Of a stretch of 64,000 bases of DNA, positions 1-7,352 are shown in pieces. The position numbers were made by a program, and so were the translations under genes. The notes beneath the pieces are model-generated. The model saw nothing but the letters and a program-made list of their open reading frames with translations. It was not told the origin of the DNA and did no database searches. Position 1 is the first letter of the stretch, and each line of letters opens with the position of its first letter. The stretch is from Chryseobacterium binzhouense (lineage in GTDB: Bacteria; Bacteroidota; Bacteroidia; Flavobacteriales; Weeksellaceae). Where the stretch lies: NCBI RefSeq assembly GCF_007474545.1, contig NZ_VKOG01000008.1, forward strand, positions 1 to 64,000, in the 5' to 3' direction.

Positions 1-91
1 TGCATTGCTCATTTCCTCTTCCAATCAACCGCAGAATATTACAAATTATTTTTGTCAAAAGCACCAACTATTTTTGACCACATTACCTATA

Positions 92-122
92 AATAAAAAT
101 CCCCGACAAAAAACTGCCGGAG
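92..122 (-). terminator. Intrinsic terminator after the 148-codon unknown gene
   Basis: Read on the minus strand, CTCCGGCA (122-115) pairs with TGTCGGGG (108-101) around a T-rich loop, allowing G-U pairs, and is followed by ATTTTTATTT. It lies just beyond the stop codon at 170. To the left (1-12) an ATG with three codons reads off the window edge on the minus strand, too short to call as a gene. Confidence 0.6.
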
Positions 123-169
123 AAAGTTAAAATATATATAATTTGATTGGTCTTTGAAATCAGCAGGTT

Positions 170-586
170 CTATACTGCTGCTTTATGATAAGAGTTCTTG
201 AAAATTTGATTGGTATCTTTACCAAAAAGGCACGAGAATATATTCTGAAATTCATGAATATATTTACATCTGATATTGTTACCATAAATTTTCAGTCCTT
301 CTACAATCTTCTTTGAACTCAGGTCAATGTCATATTTAATGAATGCTTCAGGTCTTTCATAACGAATCTGATGAGTAGATGCATAAGTTTTGGCAAAACC
401 AAATTTTTCCAGCCAGTCTTCTGTAATTCTGATTGGATTGATCTGCTCGGCAGGAAGTGAAACTGTGTGATTTTCGTTCTCAATTCTAACAAAATAATCA
501 TTATTATTCTGAAAAATTTCTGCAATAGTAAAAATCTCGTTATTGTACTCAACCAGATTTTTAATTTTTAAATCTGTAACTTTCAT
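170..586 (-). CDS. Conserved small protein of unknown function (Bacteroidota)
   Basis: This encodes about 138 residues beginning MKVTDLKIKNLVEY. An in-frame ATG ten codons upstream (616) is possible but sits almost on a putative operator and promoter. The layout resembles a small protein common in Bacteroidota: an N-terminal segment with a DLxIxNLV motif, a central ITEDWLEKFGF motif, and a C-terminal YIHEFQNIFSCLFG helix that resembles the usual YVHQLQNLYFALTG ending. No signal peptide, membrane segment or catalytic motif is visible. The gene stands alone, is oriented like the neighbouring carotenoid operon, and has its own terminator. Function is unknown. The family resemblance is from memory and is moderately secure. 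Confidence 0.75.
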   Translation of the reverse strand: MKVTDLKIKNLVEYNNEIFTIAEIFQNNNDYFVRIENENHTVSLPAEQINPIRITEDWLEKFGFAKTYASTHQIRYERPEAFIKYDIDLSSKKIVEGLKIYGNNIRCKYIHEFQNIFSCLFGKDTNQIFKNSYHKAAV

Positions 587-624
587 AATATTTTGGTGTG
601 TGGCGTTAATATTCATACTTCAAC

Positions 625-640
625 AGTATTTACAAATACT
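625..640. promoter_or_regulatory. Putative operator AGTATTTACAAATACT
   Basis: This is a perfect 7-bp inverted repeat with a 2-bp centre, just upstream of the unknown gene ending at 170. It has the pattern AGTAT-N6-ATACT, which also occurs twice in front of the marR gene (7181-7196 and 7212-7227). It overlaps an imperfect minus-strand -7 box (TAGTATTTG). Control by the MarR protein is an inference. Confidence 0.4.
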
Positions 641-707
641 ATGCCCGACATCAGAATTTATGCATTTTAAGTCACATTTTTTTTAATATTTTTCTAATTA
701 GTTGAAA

Positions 708-730
708 ATTAAGCGAAAATTTTTCTTAAT
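708..730 (-). terminator. Possible weak terminator of the carotenoid-photolyase operon
   Basis: On the minus strand ATTAAG (730-725) pairs with CTTAAT (713-708), with an AAAA/TTTT inner pairing, followed by TTTC. It begins right after the photolyase stop codon. The stem is AT-only apart from one pair, so this is tentative. Confidence 0.35.
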
Positions 731-731
731 A

Positions 732-2021
732 TTAATTCGAAACGGCTTTTTTATATGTTTCTAAAGTGCGTTCTCTTGCTGTTTTATGGTCAACGATAGG
801 AGAGATGTTCATATCTTTTTCCGACAGCCAGGTTTTAATGTATTTTTGATCTTTATCAAACTTTTTTGTTTGTTCGTAAGGATTAAAAATTCTGAAATAA
901 GGAGCTGCATCGCATCCGCATCCTGCTGCCCATTGCCAGTTTCCGTTGTTGGAAGAAAGCTCGTAATCTAAAAGTTTTTCTGCAAAATAGGCTTCACCCC
1001 ATCGCCAGTCGATAAGAAGATGCTTGGTAAGAAAACTTGCGGTAATCATACGGACACGGTTATGCATAAATCCTGTTTCATTGAGCTGCCTCATTCCCGC
1101 ATCTACAATCGGGTATCCTGTTTTACCTTCGCACCAGCGTTTAAATTCGTTTTCATCATTTCTCCATTCAATATTTTCATATTTTTCTTTAAAGCATTTT
1201 TTAGTGACTTTAGGAAAATGATAAAGAATCTGCATGAAAAATTCTCTCCAGATTAATTCATTCAGCCATATTTCATTATGTTTAGTAGCATAATTTACGC
1301 ATTCTCTCACCGAAATTGTTCCGAAACGAAGTGCAATTCCCAGTCTTGTTGTATCATCTAATGCCGGAAAATCTCTGTTTTTATCGTAAGATTCTAATTT
1401 TTTCTCATCTAATAGAGGCTTTACAAATCTGTAATCTGTTTTTTTAAATCCGATATCTTCTAAATCCGGTACTTCTTTAAATTCCTGCGTCTGGAAGTTT
1501 TTAAAATTGGCAGAAGATATTTTTATTTCGTTTTTTTTCAGAAGAATTTTCCATTTTTTTGAATATGGAGTATAAACTGTATAGGGTAGACCATCATCTT
1601 TTACTACCTCATCTTTCTCAAAAATTACCTGATCTTTATAATCTTTGAAATCAATATTATTTTCCTTTAAATATTCCGAAATTTCGTGATCTCTTTTTCT
1701 GGCATAAGGTTCATAGTCACGGTTGCAGAAAACGGTTTCGACATCAAATTCACTGATGATTTTTTTGAAAATTTCCAAGGGTTTTCCGTGATACACTTTT
1801 AAATTACTGTGATGTTCTTTCAGTTGTTTATTTATCAGATCCAGAGACTGGTGAATGTAATCAAGCCTTTTATCCTCTTTATTGGTCAGCTTATCCAAAA
1901 TTTCTGTATCAAAAATAAAAACCGGAACTACTTTCCGGTTGGAGTTTAATGCTTCATTTAATCCCGTATTGTCATCAAGACGAAGATCTCTCCTGAACCA
2001 AAATATATTAATCCTGCTCAT
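732..2021 (-). CDS. phr: Deoxyribodipyrimidine photolyase (class I cryptochrome/photolyase family)
   Basis: This is a 429-residue FAD-dependent enzyme that uses blue light to split cyclobutane pyrimidine dimers in DNA. The N-terminal alpha/beta antenna-binding domain starts with INIFWFRRDLRLDDN. The C-terminal helical FAD domain shows TRLGIALRFGTISVRE, LNELIWREFF, GYPIVDAGMRQL, HNRVRMITASFL, LLIDWRWGE and NNGNWQWAAGCGCDAAPYFRIFNP, the classic flavin and lesion-binding blocks. Length is normal for class I enzymes. It is the last gene of the carotenoid operon, and its start overlaps the end of the lycopene cyclase gene by 14 nt. Coupling of repair and photoprotective pigment in one transcript is common in Flavobacteriia. 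A cryptochrome role or (6-4) specificity cannot be excluded from sequence alone. Confidence 0.95.
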   Translation of the reverse strand: MSRINIFWFRRDLRLDDNTGLNEALNSNRKVVPVFIFDTEILDKLTNKEDKRLDYIHQSLDLINKQLKEHHSNLKVYHGKPLEIFKKIISEFDVETVFCNRDYEPYARKRDHEISEYLKENNIDFKDYKDQVIFEKDEVVKDDGLPYTVYTPYSKKWKILLKKNEIKISSANFKNFQTQEFKEVPDLEDIGFKKTDYRFVKPLLDEKKLESYDKNRDFPALDDTTRLGIALRFGTISVRECVNYATKHNEIWLNELIWREFFMQILYHFPKVTKKCFKEKYENIEWRNDENEFKRWCEGKTGYPIVDAGMRQLNETGFMHNRVRMITASFLTKHLLIDWRWGEAYFAEKLLDYELSSNNGNWQWAAGCGCDAAPYFRIFNPYEQTKKFDKDQKYIKTWLSEKDMNISPIVDHKTARERTLETYKKAVSN

Positions 2022-2700
2022 TTTTTTTAAACTTATAAAAGAAAAACAAATTCCATAAAATCATTTCATATCCGTACACTGTATCTTCAACAGGAATGGT
2101 AAGCATTCTGAATCCTATAAAATCACCAGAATTATAATTTACGATAGGAGACTCTAATCCGGTTCCGGTAAGTATTCCGTTAACTGCAAAAAAACCAGGC
2201 ATCAGAATAAGGTAGACGAAAGATGCTTTGCCAATCCATCTGGCTTTCAAAACAAAATAAAGAATCAATAAGCTTGCTGCTGTTGTAGTAAATGTAACGA
2301 GTGTATAAATCCTGTCTTTAAATAAATAAGCAATGATAAAACATACAACTGCCGAAACAATGACAAATATTTTTTCAATACTTACATTCCAGTCAAGTTT
2401 AAAAAATTTATCCAGACAATGATACGTAAATACACATGAAAAAGGAATACAGATAAAAAACAGCAGTTCTTCCAGCGGTAATCCGAAAAGTCTTATGCCG
2501 ATGAGATACCGGTCATTAAACCACCATACTCCATTGGCTGTAAACCAGACATCCCATGCTATGAAAACCGAAGCAACAAGAACTGAAGCCATTATAAATG
2601 CCTTAAAATGTCTGTTAAATTTTATCTTTGGATGAAAAGAAAAAATGAAACAGATAATAATGGTAAAAAAATTAATTGCTAAGTAAGTGTACTGCCACAT
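2008..2700 (-). CDS. crtY: Lycopene beta-cyclase, fused CrtYc-CrtYd type
   Basis: This is a 230-residue polytopic membrane protein made of two tandem lycopene-cyclase domains, the fused form of the heterodimeric CrtYc/CrtYd enzyme of actinobacteria and archaea. It cyclises both ends of lycopene to give beta-carotene. The first repeat carries LPLEELLFFICIP and the second IPVEDTVYGYEMI, the conserved P-x-E-(E/D) motifs. About seven hydrophobic helices span the chain. It starts one base after the crtZ stop codon and overlaps photolyase, so the genes are translationally packed. Its product feeds CrtZ. The symbol follows function; crtYcd would also be correct. Confidence 0.93.
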   Translation of the reverse strand: MWQYTYLAINFFTIIICFIFSFHPKIKFNRHFKAFIMASVLVASVFIAWDVWFTANGVWWFNDRYLIGIRLFGLPLEELLFFICIPFSCVFTYHCLDKFFKLDWNVSIEKIFVIVSAVVCFIIAYLFKDRIYTLVTFTTTAASLLILYFVLKARWIGKASFVYLILMPGFFAVNGILTGTGLESPIVNYNSGDFIGFRMLTIPVEDTVYGYEMILWNLFFFYKFKKNEQD

Positions 2701-3159
2701 TTAAGCTTTGCTTTTATTGAAAAACATTTTAAAATATTTTACCGGAACCCATAGAAATCCAAAGCACTCTCCATGTTCTTTTCCGGTATGCTTATGGTGC
2801 TGCTTATGTCCTCTTCTTATAGCGAGGAGGTAAGGATTTTTTGTATTTTTAAGAATCTTGAAACGCTGATGAATAAAGATGTCATGTACAAAAAAATAAG
2901 CCATTCCGTAAAGGGTAATTCCTATAGCGATATAGAAAAGGGCGTTGAAATTGTTGATCGTTCCGTAATACATCATGGCAATGGTTGGTACTGCAAAAAT
3001 CACGAAAAAATAGTCGTTTCTTTCCATTTTTCCTTCATTGCTGTGATCATGATGATCGCGGTGAAGTGACCACAGAAAACCGTGCATCACGTATTTATGA
3101 ACCAGCCACGTAATTCCTTCCATGACAAAAAAAGTAGTAATAACAATCAGGAAATTCAT
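2701..3159 (-). CDS. crtZ: Beta-carotene 3-hydroxylase (fatty-acid-hydroxylase fold)
   Basis: This 152-residue membrane di-iron enzyme hydroxylates the beta-ionone rings of beta-carotene to zeaxanthin. The histidine boxes are clear: HKYVMHG (residues 21-27), HRDHHDH (33-39), HDIFIHQ in the middle and HKQHHKH near residue 120. Hydrophobic segments separate the boxes. Length is usual for the bacterial CrtZ group. Its start overlaps the stop of the SRPBCC gene (ATGA type) and the cyclase follows immediately, so all three are probably cotranslated. No crtW-like ketolase is present, so zeaxanthin is the predicted end product. Confidence 0.95.
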   Translation of the reverse strand: MNFLIVITTFFVMEGITWLVHKYVMHGFLWSLHRDHHDHSNEGKMERNDYFFVIFAVPTIAMMYYGTINNFNALFYIAIGITLYGMAYFFVHDIFIHQRFKILKNTKNPYLLAIRRGHKQHHKHTGKEHGECFGFLWVPVKYFKMFFNKSKA

Positions 3160-3632
3160 GCTTTATTATTCTGTTTTTGGTTAAACATTTCCTCTAAGAC
3201 TTTGGTGCGGTAATCAAAAATATGCTCAAGTTTCTTTTTCACAAAAAGACCGTGAGCAATCTCTCCTAAAAATCCCAAAGGTAATTCATAATCTACAGTA
3301 TCTTTCATCAAAACGCCATTTTCATTCTCAATAAAATCATGGCGGTGATTCCAAAGTTTGTAAGGACCTTTCTTCTGAAAATCAGTAAAGCTCTTCTGAA
3401 AATCTACTTCGGTGATTTCTGTCTGCCAAGACATTTTGATGTTCAGCATTGGTGATACGAAATAATCAATGATCATTCCTTTGTAGATATTATCATCAGA
3501 AAGTTGGGTACGTACAATAAAGTTCATTTCTTTCGGAGTGATTTTAGAAAGATTGTTAGCAGACGAGAAAAAACGCCATGCTTCATCTATTGTACAGTTA
3601 AGTTGCTGTTCGCGGTAGAGTTGATGAATCAT
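3156..3632 (-). CDS. SRPBCC (START-like) family protein of the carotenoid operon
   Basis: This 158-residue soluble protein has the SRPBCC/Bet v1 pattern: an N-terminal strand, then TIDEAWRFFSSANNLSKITPKEMNF, the typical ligand-cavity entry of cell-division-inhibitor-like SRPBCC proteins, and later GPYKLWNHRHDF, MKDTVDYELPLG and a long C-terminal helix. Such folds bind hydrophobic ligands. Tight placement between the unknown exported-protein gene and crtZ (4-nt overlap) suggests a role in pigment handling or delivery, but that is inference. No catalytic residues are assigned. Homologues often appear in flavobacterial carotenoid clusters as far as I recall. Confidence 0.8.
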   Translation of the reverse strand: MIHQLYREQQLNCTIDEAWRFFSSANNLSKITPKEMNFIVRTQLSDDNIYKGMIIDYFVSPMLNIKMSWQTEITEVDFQKSFTDFQKKGPYKLWNHRHDFIENENGVLMKDTVDYELPLGFLGEIAHGLFVKKKLEHIFDYRTKVLEEMFNQKQNNKA

Positions 3633-3634
3633 TT

Positions 3635-4084
3635 TTAACTTTTTAAAATTTGGATGATCATGTCTTTCAGAAAAGGATTGCTTATATTGTCTATATTCCT
3701 CGAAAGCAGATTTTTATCATCCTTAAGGTTGTTTTTATATCCCAGAAATGCAGGGCTTTCTTTCTGAACCGAATATCTTATGAAAATGGTTTCCAGATGA
3801 TCAGGTTCCTGTTGTAATGCTTTTTCTATGTTTTTTTTAGCTTTATTAAAAGAATTCAGTTTTTCAAAAGGATTGCTCGTATGTTTTGCCCATACTGCCT
3901 GAAATGCACCGAAATAAGCAAGTTCAATTCCCGTATTATTTTTTTTCTCAAACTGAAAGATCATTTCTTTACAAACTTTTTTATCCTCAACCGCTTTCTG
4001 ATAGTTTTTTCTGATCAGATCAAGATTTTGGGCATAAGCAAAAGTAGTCAGAGAAAAAACAACTGCAGATATAAATTTTTTCAT
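3635..4084 (-). CDS. Unknown exported protein, helix-repeat (TPR-like)
   Basis: This 149-residue protein begins with a Sec signal peptide (MKKFISAVVFSLTTFAYAQ, cleavage expected after AYA). The mature chain is helical and charged. The stretch FEKLNSFNKAKKNIEKALQQEPDHLETIFIRYSVQ looks like one TPR-type helix pair. It follows crtB after a 100-bp gap and ends 3 nt before the SRPBCC gene. A periplasmic or outer-membrane adaptor is possible. I do not recognise a characterised family. Its place inside the carotenoid operon is the only functional hint. Confidence 0.7.
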   Translation of the reverse strand: MKKFISAVVFSLTTFAYAQNLDLIRKNYQKAVEDKKVCKEMIFQFEKKNNTGIELAYFGAFQAVWAKHTSNPFEKLNSFNKAKKNIEKALQQEPDHLETIFIRYSVQKESPAFLGYKNNLKDDKNLLSRNIDNISNPFLKDMIIQILKS

Positions 4085-4183
4085 ACGTAGATCTTTTGTT
4101 ATTTTAAGTTATATACAACCTAACATAATGGCTCAGTATGTCTAATTGTTTTCTTACTTGTTTTTGTTTTCTCATTTATTTGT

Positions 4184-5020
4184 TTAAAACAAAGACATTT
4201 TATATTGCACATAGCTGCTCATCATCAAAGAAAACTTTCTTCCGTTGGAAATTCTTATTCTTTGGTTAATAATTTTATGGGCAGAAGTTCTTTTAATTTT
4301 TCTGAATAATGAAATGTAATAGCGGTACGCAAGATAAACTCCAAATCTTGATGAAGGCGGAAGTTTTTTGATTCCTTCCAGTGCTTCTTTAAATTCAGCA
4401 TAAATTTCCTGCTCAATCTGAGCTTTCACGATATTGTCAAAATAAGAAATATCAACATTCGGGAAATAGCATCTTCCCAAAACCTGATAATCATCCTTCA
4501 TATCCCGAAGAAAATTTACTTTCTGAAAAGCAGAACCAAGCTTCATTGCAGAAGGTTTGAGCATCGCAAAAAGTTCTTTATCACCGTTCACGAAAATATG
4601 AAGACACATTAATCCGACTACTTCAGCAGATCCCAGAATATATTCCTTGTAAAGATCTGAATCATAATCAATTTTCTGAAGATCCATTTCCATACTTTTC
4701 AGAAATTGATTGATAAGCTGCCTGTCAATATCATATCGGTGAATAGTCTCCTGAAAACACTGTAAAATAGGATTGAGAGAAATTTTTTCTTCCAGAGCCT
4801 GATTGGTCTGCTCACGGAATCTGGCGAGAAGAGTAGCGCGGTCGTAGTCGTGAAAACTGTCAACAATTTCATCAGCCAGTCTTACGTAACCGTAGATAGC
4901 ATAAATGGAATTTCTGATTTGAGGAGACAGCGCTAAAATTCCAAGTGAAAAACTTGTACTGTACTGTTGGGTGGTCTGCTTGCTGATCTTGTAAGAAAGT
5001 TCGTCGAAAAGTTTTTTCAT
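4184..5020 (-). CDS. crtB: Phytoene synthase (squalene/phytoene synthase family)
   Basis: This 278-residue enzyme condenses two geranylgeranyl diphosphates to phytoene, the first committed step of carotenoid synthesis. The first Mg-diphosphate motif is DEIVD (residues 50-54, in YGYVRLADEIVDSF) and the second is in FLRDMKDDYQVLGRCYFP near residue 175. Length fits the family. It lies 11 bases downstream of crtI in the same direction. No crtE-type GGPP synthase is encoded in the window, so the substrate must come from a gene elsewhere. Confidence 0.95.
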   Translation of the reverse strand: MKKLFDELSYKISKQTTQQYSTSFSLGILALSPQIRNSIYAIYGYVRLADEIVDSFHDYDRATLLARFREQTNQALEEKISLNPILQCFQETIHRYDIDRQLINQFLKSMEMDLQKIDYDSDLYKEYILGSAEVVGLMCLHIFVNGDKELFAMLKPSAMKLGSAFQKVNFLRDMKDDYQVLGRCYFPNVDISYFDNIVKAQIEQEIYAEFKEALEGIKKLPPSSRFGVYLAYRYYISLFRKIKRTSAHKIINQRIRISNGRKFSLMMSSYVQYKMSLF

Positions 5021-5031
5021 AATTCTATAGT

Positions 5032-6498
5032 TTATTTGGAAGCTTCTGTTGCGGCAATTTTTCCTGAAATAATGGATGGCGGTACGCCCGGTCCCGGAAC
5101 AGTAAGCTGACCTGTGTAAAAGAGATTTTTTATTTTTTTGTTTCTTAATGAAGGTTTTAGTACTGCGGTTTGATTCAGCGTATTTGCCAAACCGTAGGCG
5201 TTTCCTTCATATGCGTTGTAATCTTCCATAAAATTTTTAATGGAATAGCTCTTTTTATAAGCAATCTTATCAAGAAGACCTGAAGTTTTCGTATGTTTTT
5301 CAAGTCTTTCAATCATTTCTTTAAAATATCTTTCTCTTATTTCCTCGCTGTCATTAATTCCTGTTGCGATCGGCATCAATAGGAAAACATTCTCACCGTT
5401 TTCAGGTGCTACGCTTTTATCGGTCTTAGAAGGACAGCAAGCATAAAAAAGAGGTTTTGTAGGCCATTTTTTATCGGTATAAATTTCTGTTGTATGCAGA
5501 TCCAGATCATTTTCAAAAAACAATGTATGATGCTTAAGGTTTGGTATTTTTTCTTTAAAACCAAGATAGTATATAAGGCAGGAAGGTGCAAATGTTTTAT
5601 TCTTCCAATAACTTTCGGTGTAATTTTTATATTCTTTCGGAATTAAATTTTCTTCTGTATGATGATAATCTGATGATGCAATTACTGTATCAAAACTGAT
5701 TTCTTTTCCATTGATCGTTACAGACTGAGCTTTAGAATTGCTTACGTTGATTTTTTCTACGTTTGAATTAAGATGAATATGCACGCCCTGTTCAATGCAT
5801 ACTTCAGACATTGCTTCTATTACTTTATAAAATCCACCCATCGGATACCATGTTCCGAGTTTGTAGCCTCCATAGTTCATCAGGCTGTAGAGTGCGGGAA
5901 TATCTTTAGGAGCAGCACCCAGAAAAATTACCGGAAATTCCATGAGCATGATCAATTTAGGATGCTTAAAATATTTTCTAACAAAACGGTGGAAGTTAGA
6001 AAGCAGATCAAGTTTCAAAGCACTTTTGGCAATTTTCGGAGATACAAATTCCATCCATGAATGACAAGGTTTTGTAACAAAATCCTTCATGCCTACTTCA
6101 TATTTATACTGTGCATCATTCATAAACTCATCAAGTTTTTTACCTGCACCTTGTTCTGTATCTTCAAAAAGATTTCTCATTTCCGAATAAGATTGAGGCA
6201 ATGACATATTTCCGTCCTCAAAAACCATTTCAAACTGCGGATCCAAAGATACCAGCTCATAGTAATCTGATGTTTTTCTGTCAAAATCTTTGAAGAAGTT
6301 TTCGATAATATCGGGCATCCAGTACCAGCTTGGTCCCATGTCAAAAACATAGCCATTGTCGGTAGAAAATTGCCTGGCTCTTCCTCCGAGACTGCTGTTT
6401 TTCTCAAAAACATGAACTTCATGACCGTTTTTAGCTGCATAAGCCGCTGCTGAAAGTCCTGAAAATCCTGAACCGATAATTGCTGTTTTTTTAATCAT
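5032..6498 (-). CDS. crtI: Phytoene desaturase (CrtI-type)
   Basis: This 488-residue FAD enzyme introduces four double bases of unsaturation into phytoene to give lycopene. The dinucleotide-binding motif is AIIGSGFSGLSAAAYAAKNG with VFEKNSSLGGRARQF (residues 6-45). The C-terminal carotenoid-desaturase signature is NLFYTGQLTVPGPGVPPSIISGK. Length is typical. The start ATG is one base from the marR stop codon, so crtI is the first structural gene after the regulator. CrtI enzymes are membrane-associated. Desaturation number (three versus four steps) cannot be read from sequence, but the downstream cyclase implies lycopene. Confidence 0.95.
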   Translation of the reverse strand: MIKKTAIIGSGFSGLSAAAYAAKNGHEVHVFEKNSSLGGRARQFSTDNGYVFDMGPSWYWMPDIIENFFKDFDRKTSDYYELVSLDPQFEMVFEDGNMSLPQSYSEMRNLFEDTEQGAGKKLDEFMNDAQYKYEVGMKDFVTKPCHSWMEFVSPKIAKSALKLDLLSNFHRFVRKYFKHPKLIMLMEFPVIFLGAAPKDIPALYSLMNYGGYKLGTWYPMGGFYKVIEAMSEVCIEQGVHIHLNSNVEKINVSNSKAQSVTINGKEISFDTVIASSDYHHTEENLIPKEYKNYTESYWKNKTFAPSCLIYYLGFKEKIPNLKHHTLFFENDLDLHTTEIYTDKKWPTKPLFYACCPSKTDKSVAPENGENVFLLMPIATGINDSEEIRERYFKEMIERLEKHTKTSGLLDKIAYKKSYSIKNFMEDYNAYEGNAYGLANTLNQTAVLKPSLRNKKIKNLFYTGQLTVPGPGVPPSIISGKIAATEASK

Positions 6499-6499
6499 A

Positions 6500-7168
6500 T
6501 TAATTATTATTGAATGAATATTCTGAGAATATGGTATCTAATAGATTTTTTGTGTCAATATTTCTGCCAAAAATTTCATTATGATAATGATCAAGCTTAT
6601 TTAGAAGCTTTATAAGTTCAAATTTTTCAGCTTCAGTAAGATTTCCACTCACAATTTTTGTAGCCTTGCGTATTTTATCCATTTGTTTTTCCAGTGCAGC
6701 AATACCTTTTGGAGTAATACTGATTAATTTGGAACGTTTGTCATCAGGTGAATTTTTCTGCTCAACCCATTGCTGTTTGATAAGTCTGTTGATCGTAAGG
6801 ATACCAACTGGTTTTTCGTGAATGTTTCTTCTGATCAGCTCTGTTTTAGACATTTCACCGAATGATCTGAGATTGATGAGATAAATAAATTCTTCCTGTG
6901 TTGAAAAATCTGAATCAGCGATAGCTGACTTTGAATAAGTTTTAGCATATCTGTTGAGGTGCACAAGTAAGGTGCTGATCACACTTTCTGAGCTTCTCCC
7001 GTTTTCTTTTCCTACCCATGCTACAGATTGATGAGTTGTTTTTTTCTGATGATTATCAAAAATCCAATTTTTAAAGCCATCAATGTCATTAGTATAGTGA
7101 TGGTTTTTATTTTCGGAATCAAACTCTTCCAGCAAATGGATAATATCTTTAGTCAAATCGTAATTCAT
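6500..7168 (-). CDS. MarR-family transcriptional regulator of the carotenoid operon
   Basis: This protein has about 222 residues. A winged helix-turn-helix occupies roughly residues 80-180: FIYLINLRSFGEMSKTELIRRN (recognition region), GILTINRLIKQQWVEQKNSPDDKRSKLISITPKG (wing). It is longer than the usual 140-160 residues because of an N-terminal extension of about 70. The start is ATG at 7168. A TTG further upstream (7189) lies inside the predicted -7 box, so it cannot be used. The gene is first in the operon, and two AGTAT-N6-ATACT operators overlap its promoter, which fits autoregulation. The inducing signal is unknown. Confidence 0.88.
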   Translation of the reverse strand: MNYDLTKDIIHLLEEFDSENKNHHYTNDIDGFKNWIFDNHQKKTTHQSVAWVGKENGRSSESVISTLLVHLNRYAKTYSKSAIADSDFSTQEEFIYLINLRSFGEMSKTELIRRNIHEKPVGILTINRLIKQQWVEQKNSPDDKRSKLISITPKGIAALEKQMDKIRKATKIVSGNLTEAEKFELIKLLNKLDHYHNEIFGRNIDTKNLLDTIFSEYSFNNN

Positions 7169-7180
7169 TTGTAGTATAAA

Positions 7181-7227
7181 AGTATACAAATATACTAAAA
7201 TTAGTATATAAAGTATATTTATATACT
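7181..7227 (-). promoter_or_regulatory. Promoter and twin operator of the marR-crt operon
   Basis: The minus-strand -7 box TATATTTG occupies 7194-7187. Two 16-bp inverted repeats of the form AGTAT-N6-ATACT lie here: AGTATACAAATATACT (7181-7196, covering the -7 box) and AGTATATTTATATACT (7212-7227), their centres 31 bp apart, about three helical turns. A further half-site AGTATA begins at 7203. A dimeric MarR protein binding here would block both this promoter and probably influence the divergent one. Confidence 0.6.
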
Positions 7228-7247
7228 TTATTTTTTTTCATTTTTTA

Positions 7248-7282
7248 TTTGTTGCATAATTTATATAATCGTTGTAGTTTTG
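7248..7282 (+). promoter_or_regulatory. Promoter of the 600-residue divergent gene
   Basis: A -33 element TTTGTTG (7248-7254) and a -7 box TAGTTTTG (7275-7282) are spaced 20 bp from the second TTG, matching the Bacteroidota sigma consensus. Transcription should start near 7289. The MarR operators lie 20-60 bp upstream. Confidence 0.65.
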
Positions 7283-7352
7283 CTGCGAGTTATAGGTTTT
7301 TCAGATCAAATCAGCTTCATTTATTATGAAGCTCAATATTAATTATTTAATA

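Noticed and set aside
1..12. ATG with three codons reading off the left edge on the minus strand
   Set aside because: Four codons cannot be judged, and the region upstream lacks a convincing promoter.
7168..7189. Longer start for the MarR regulator at TTG 7189
   Set aside because: This codon lies inside the predicted -7 box and operator, so it would not be transcribed.
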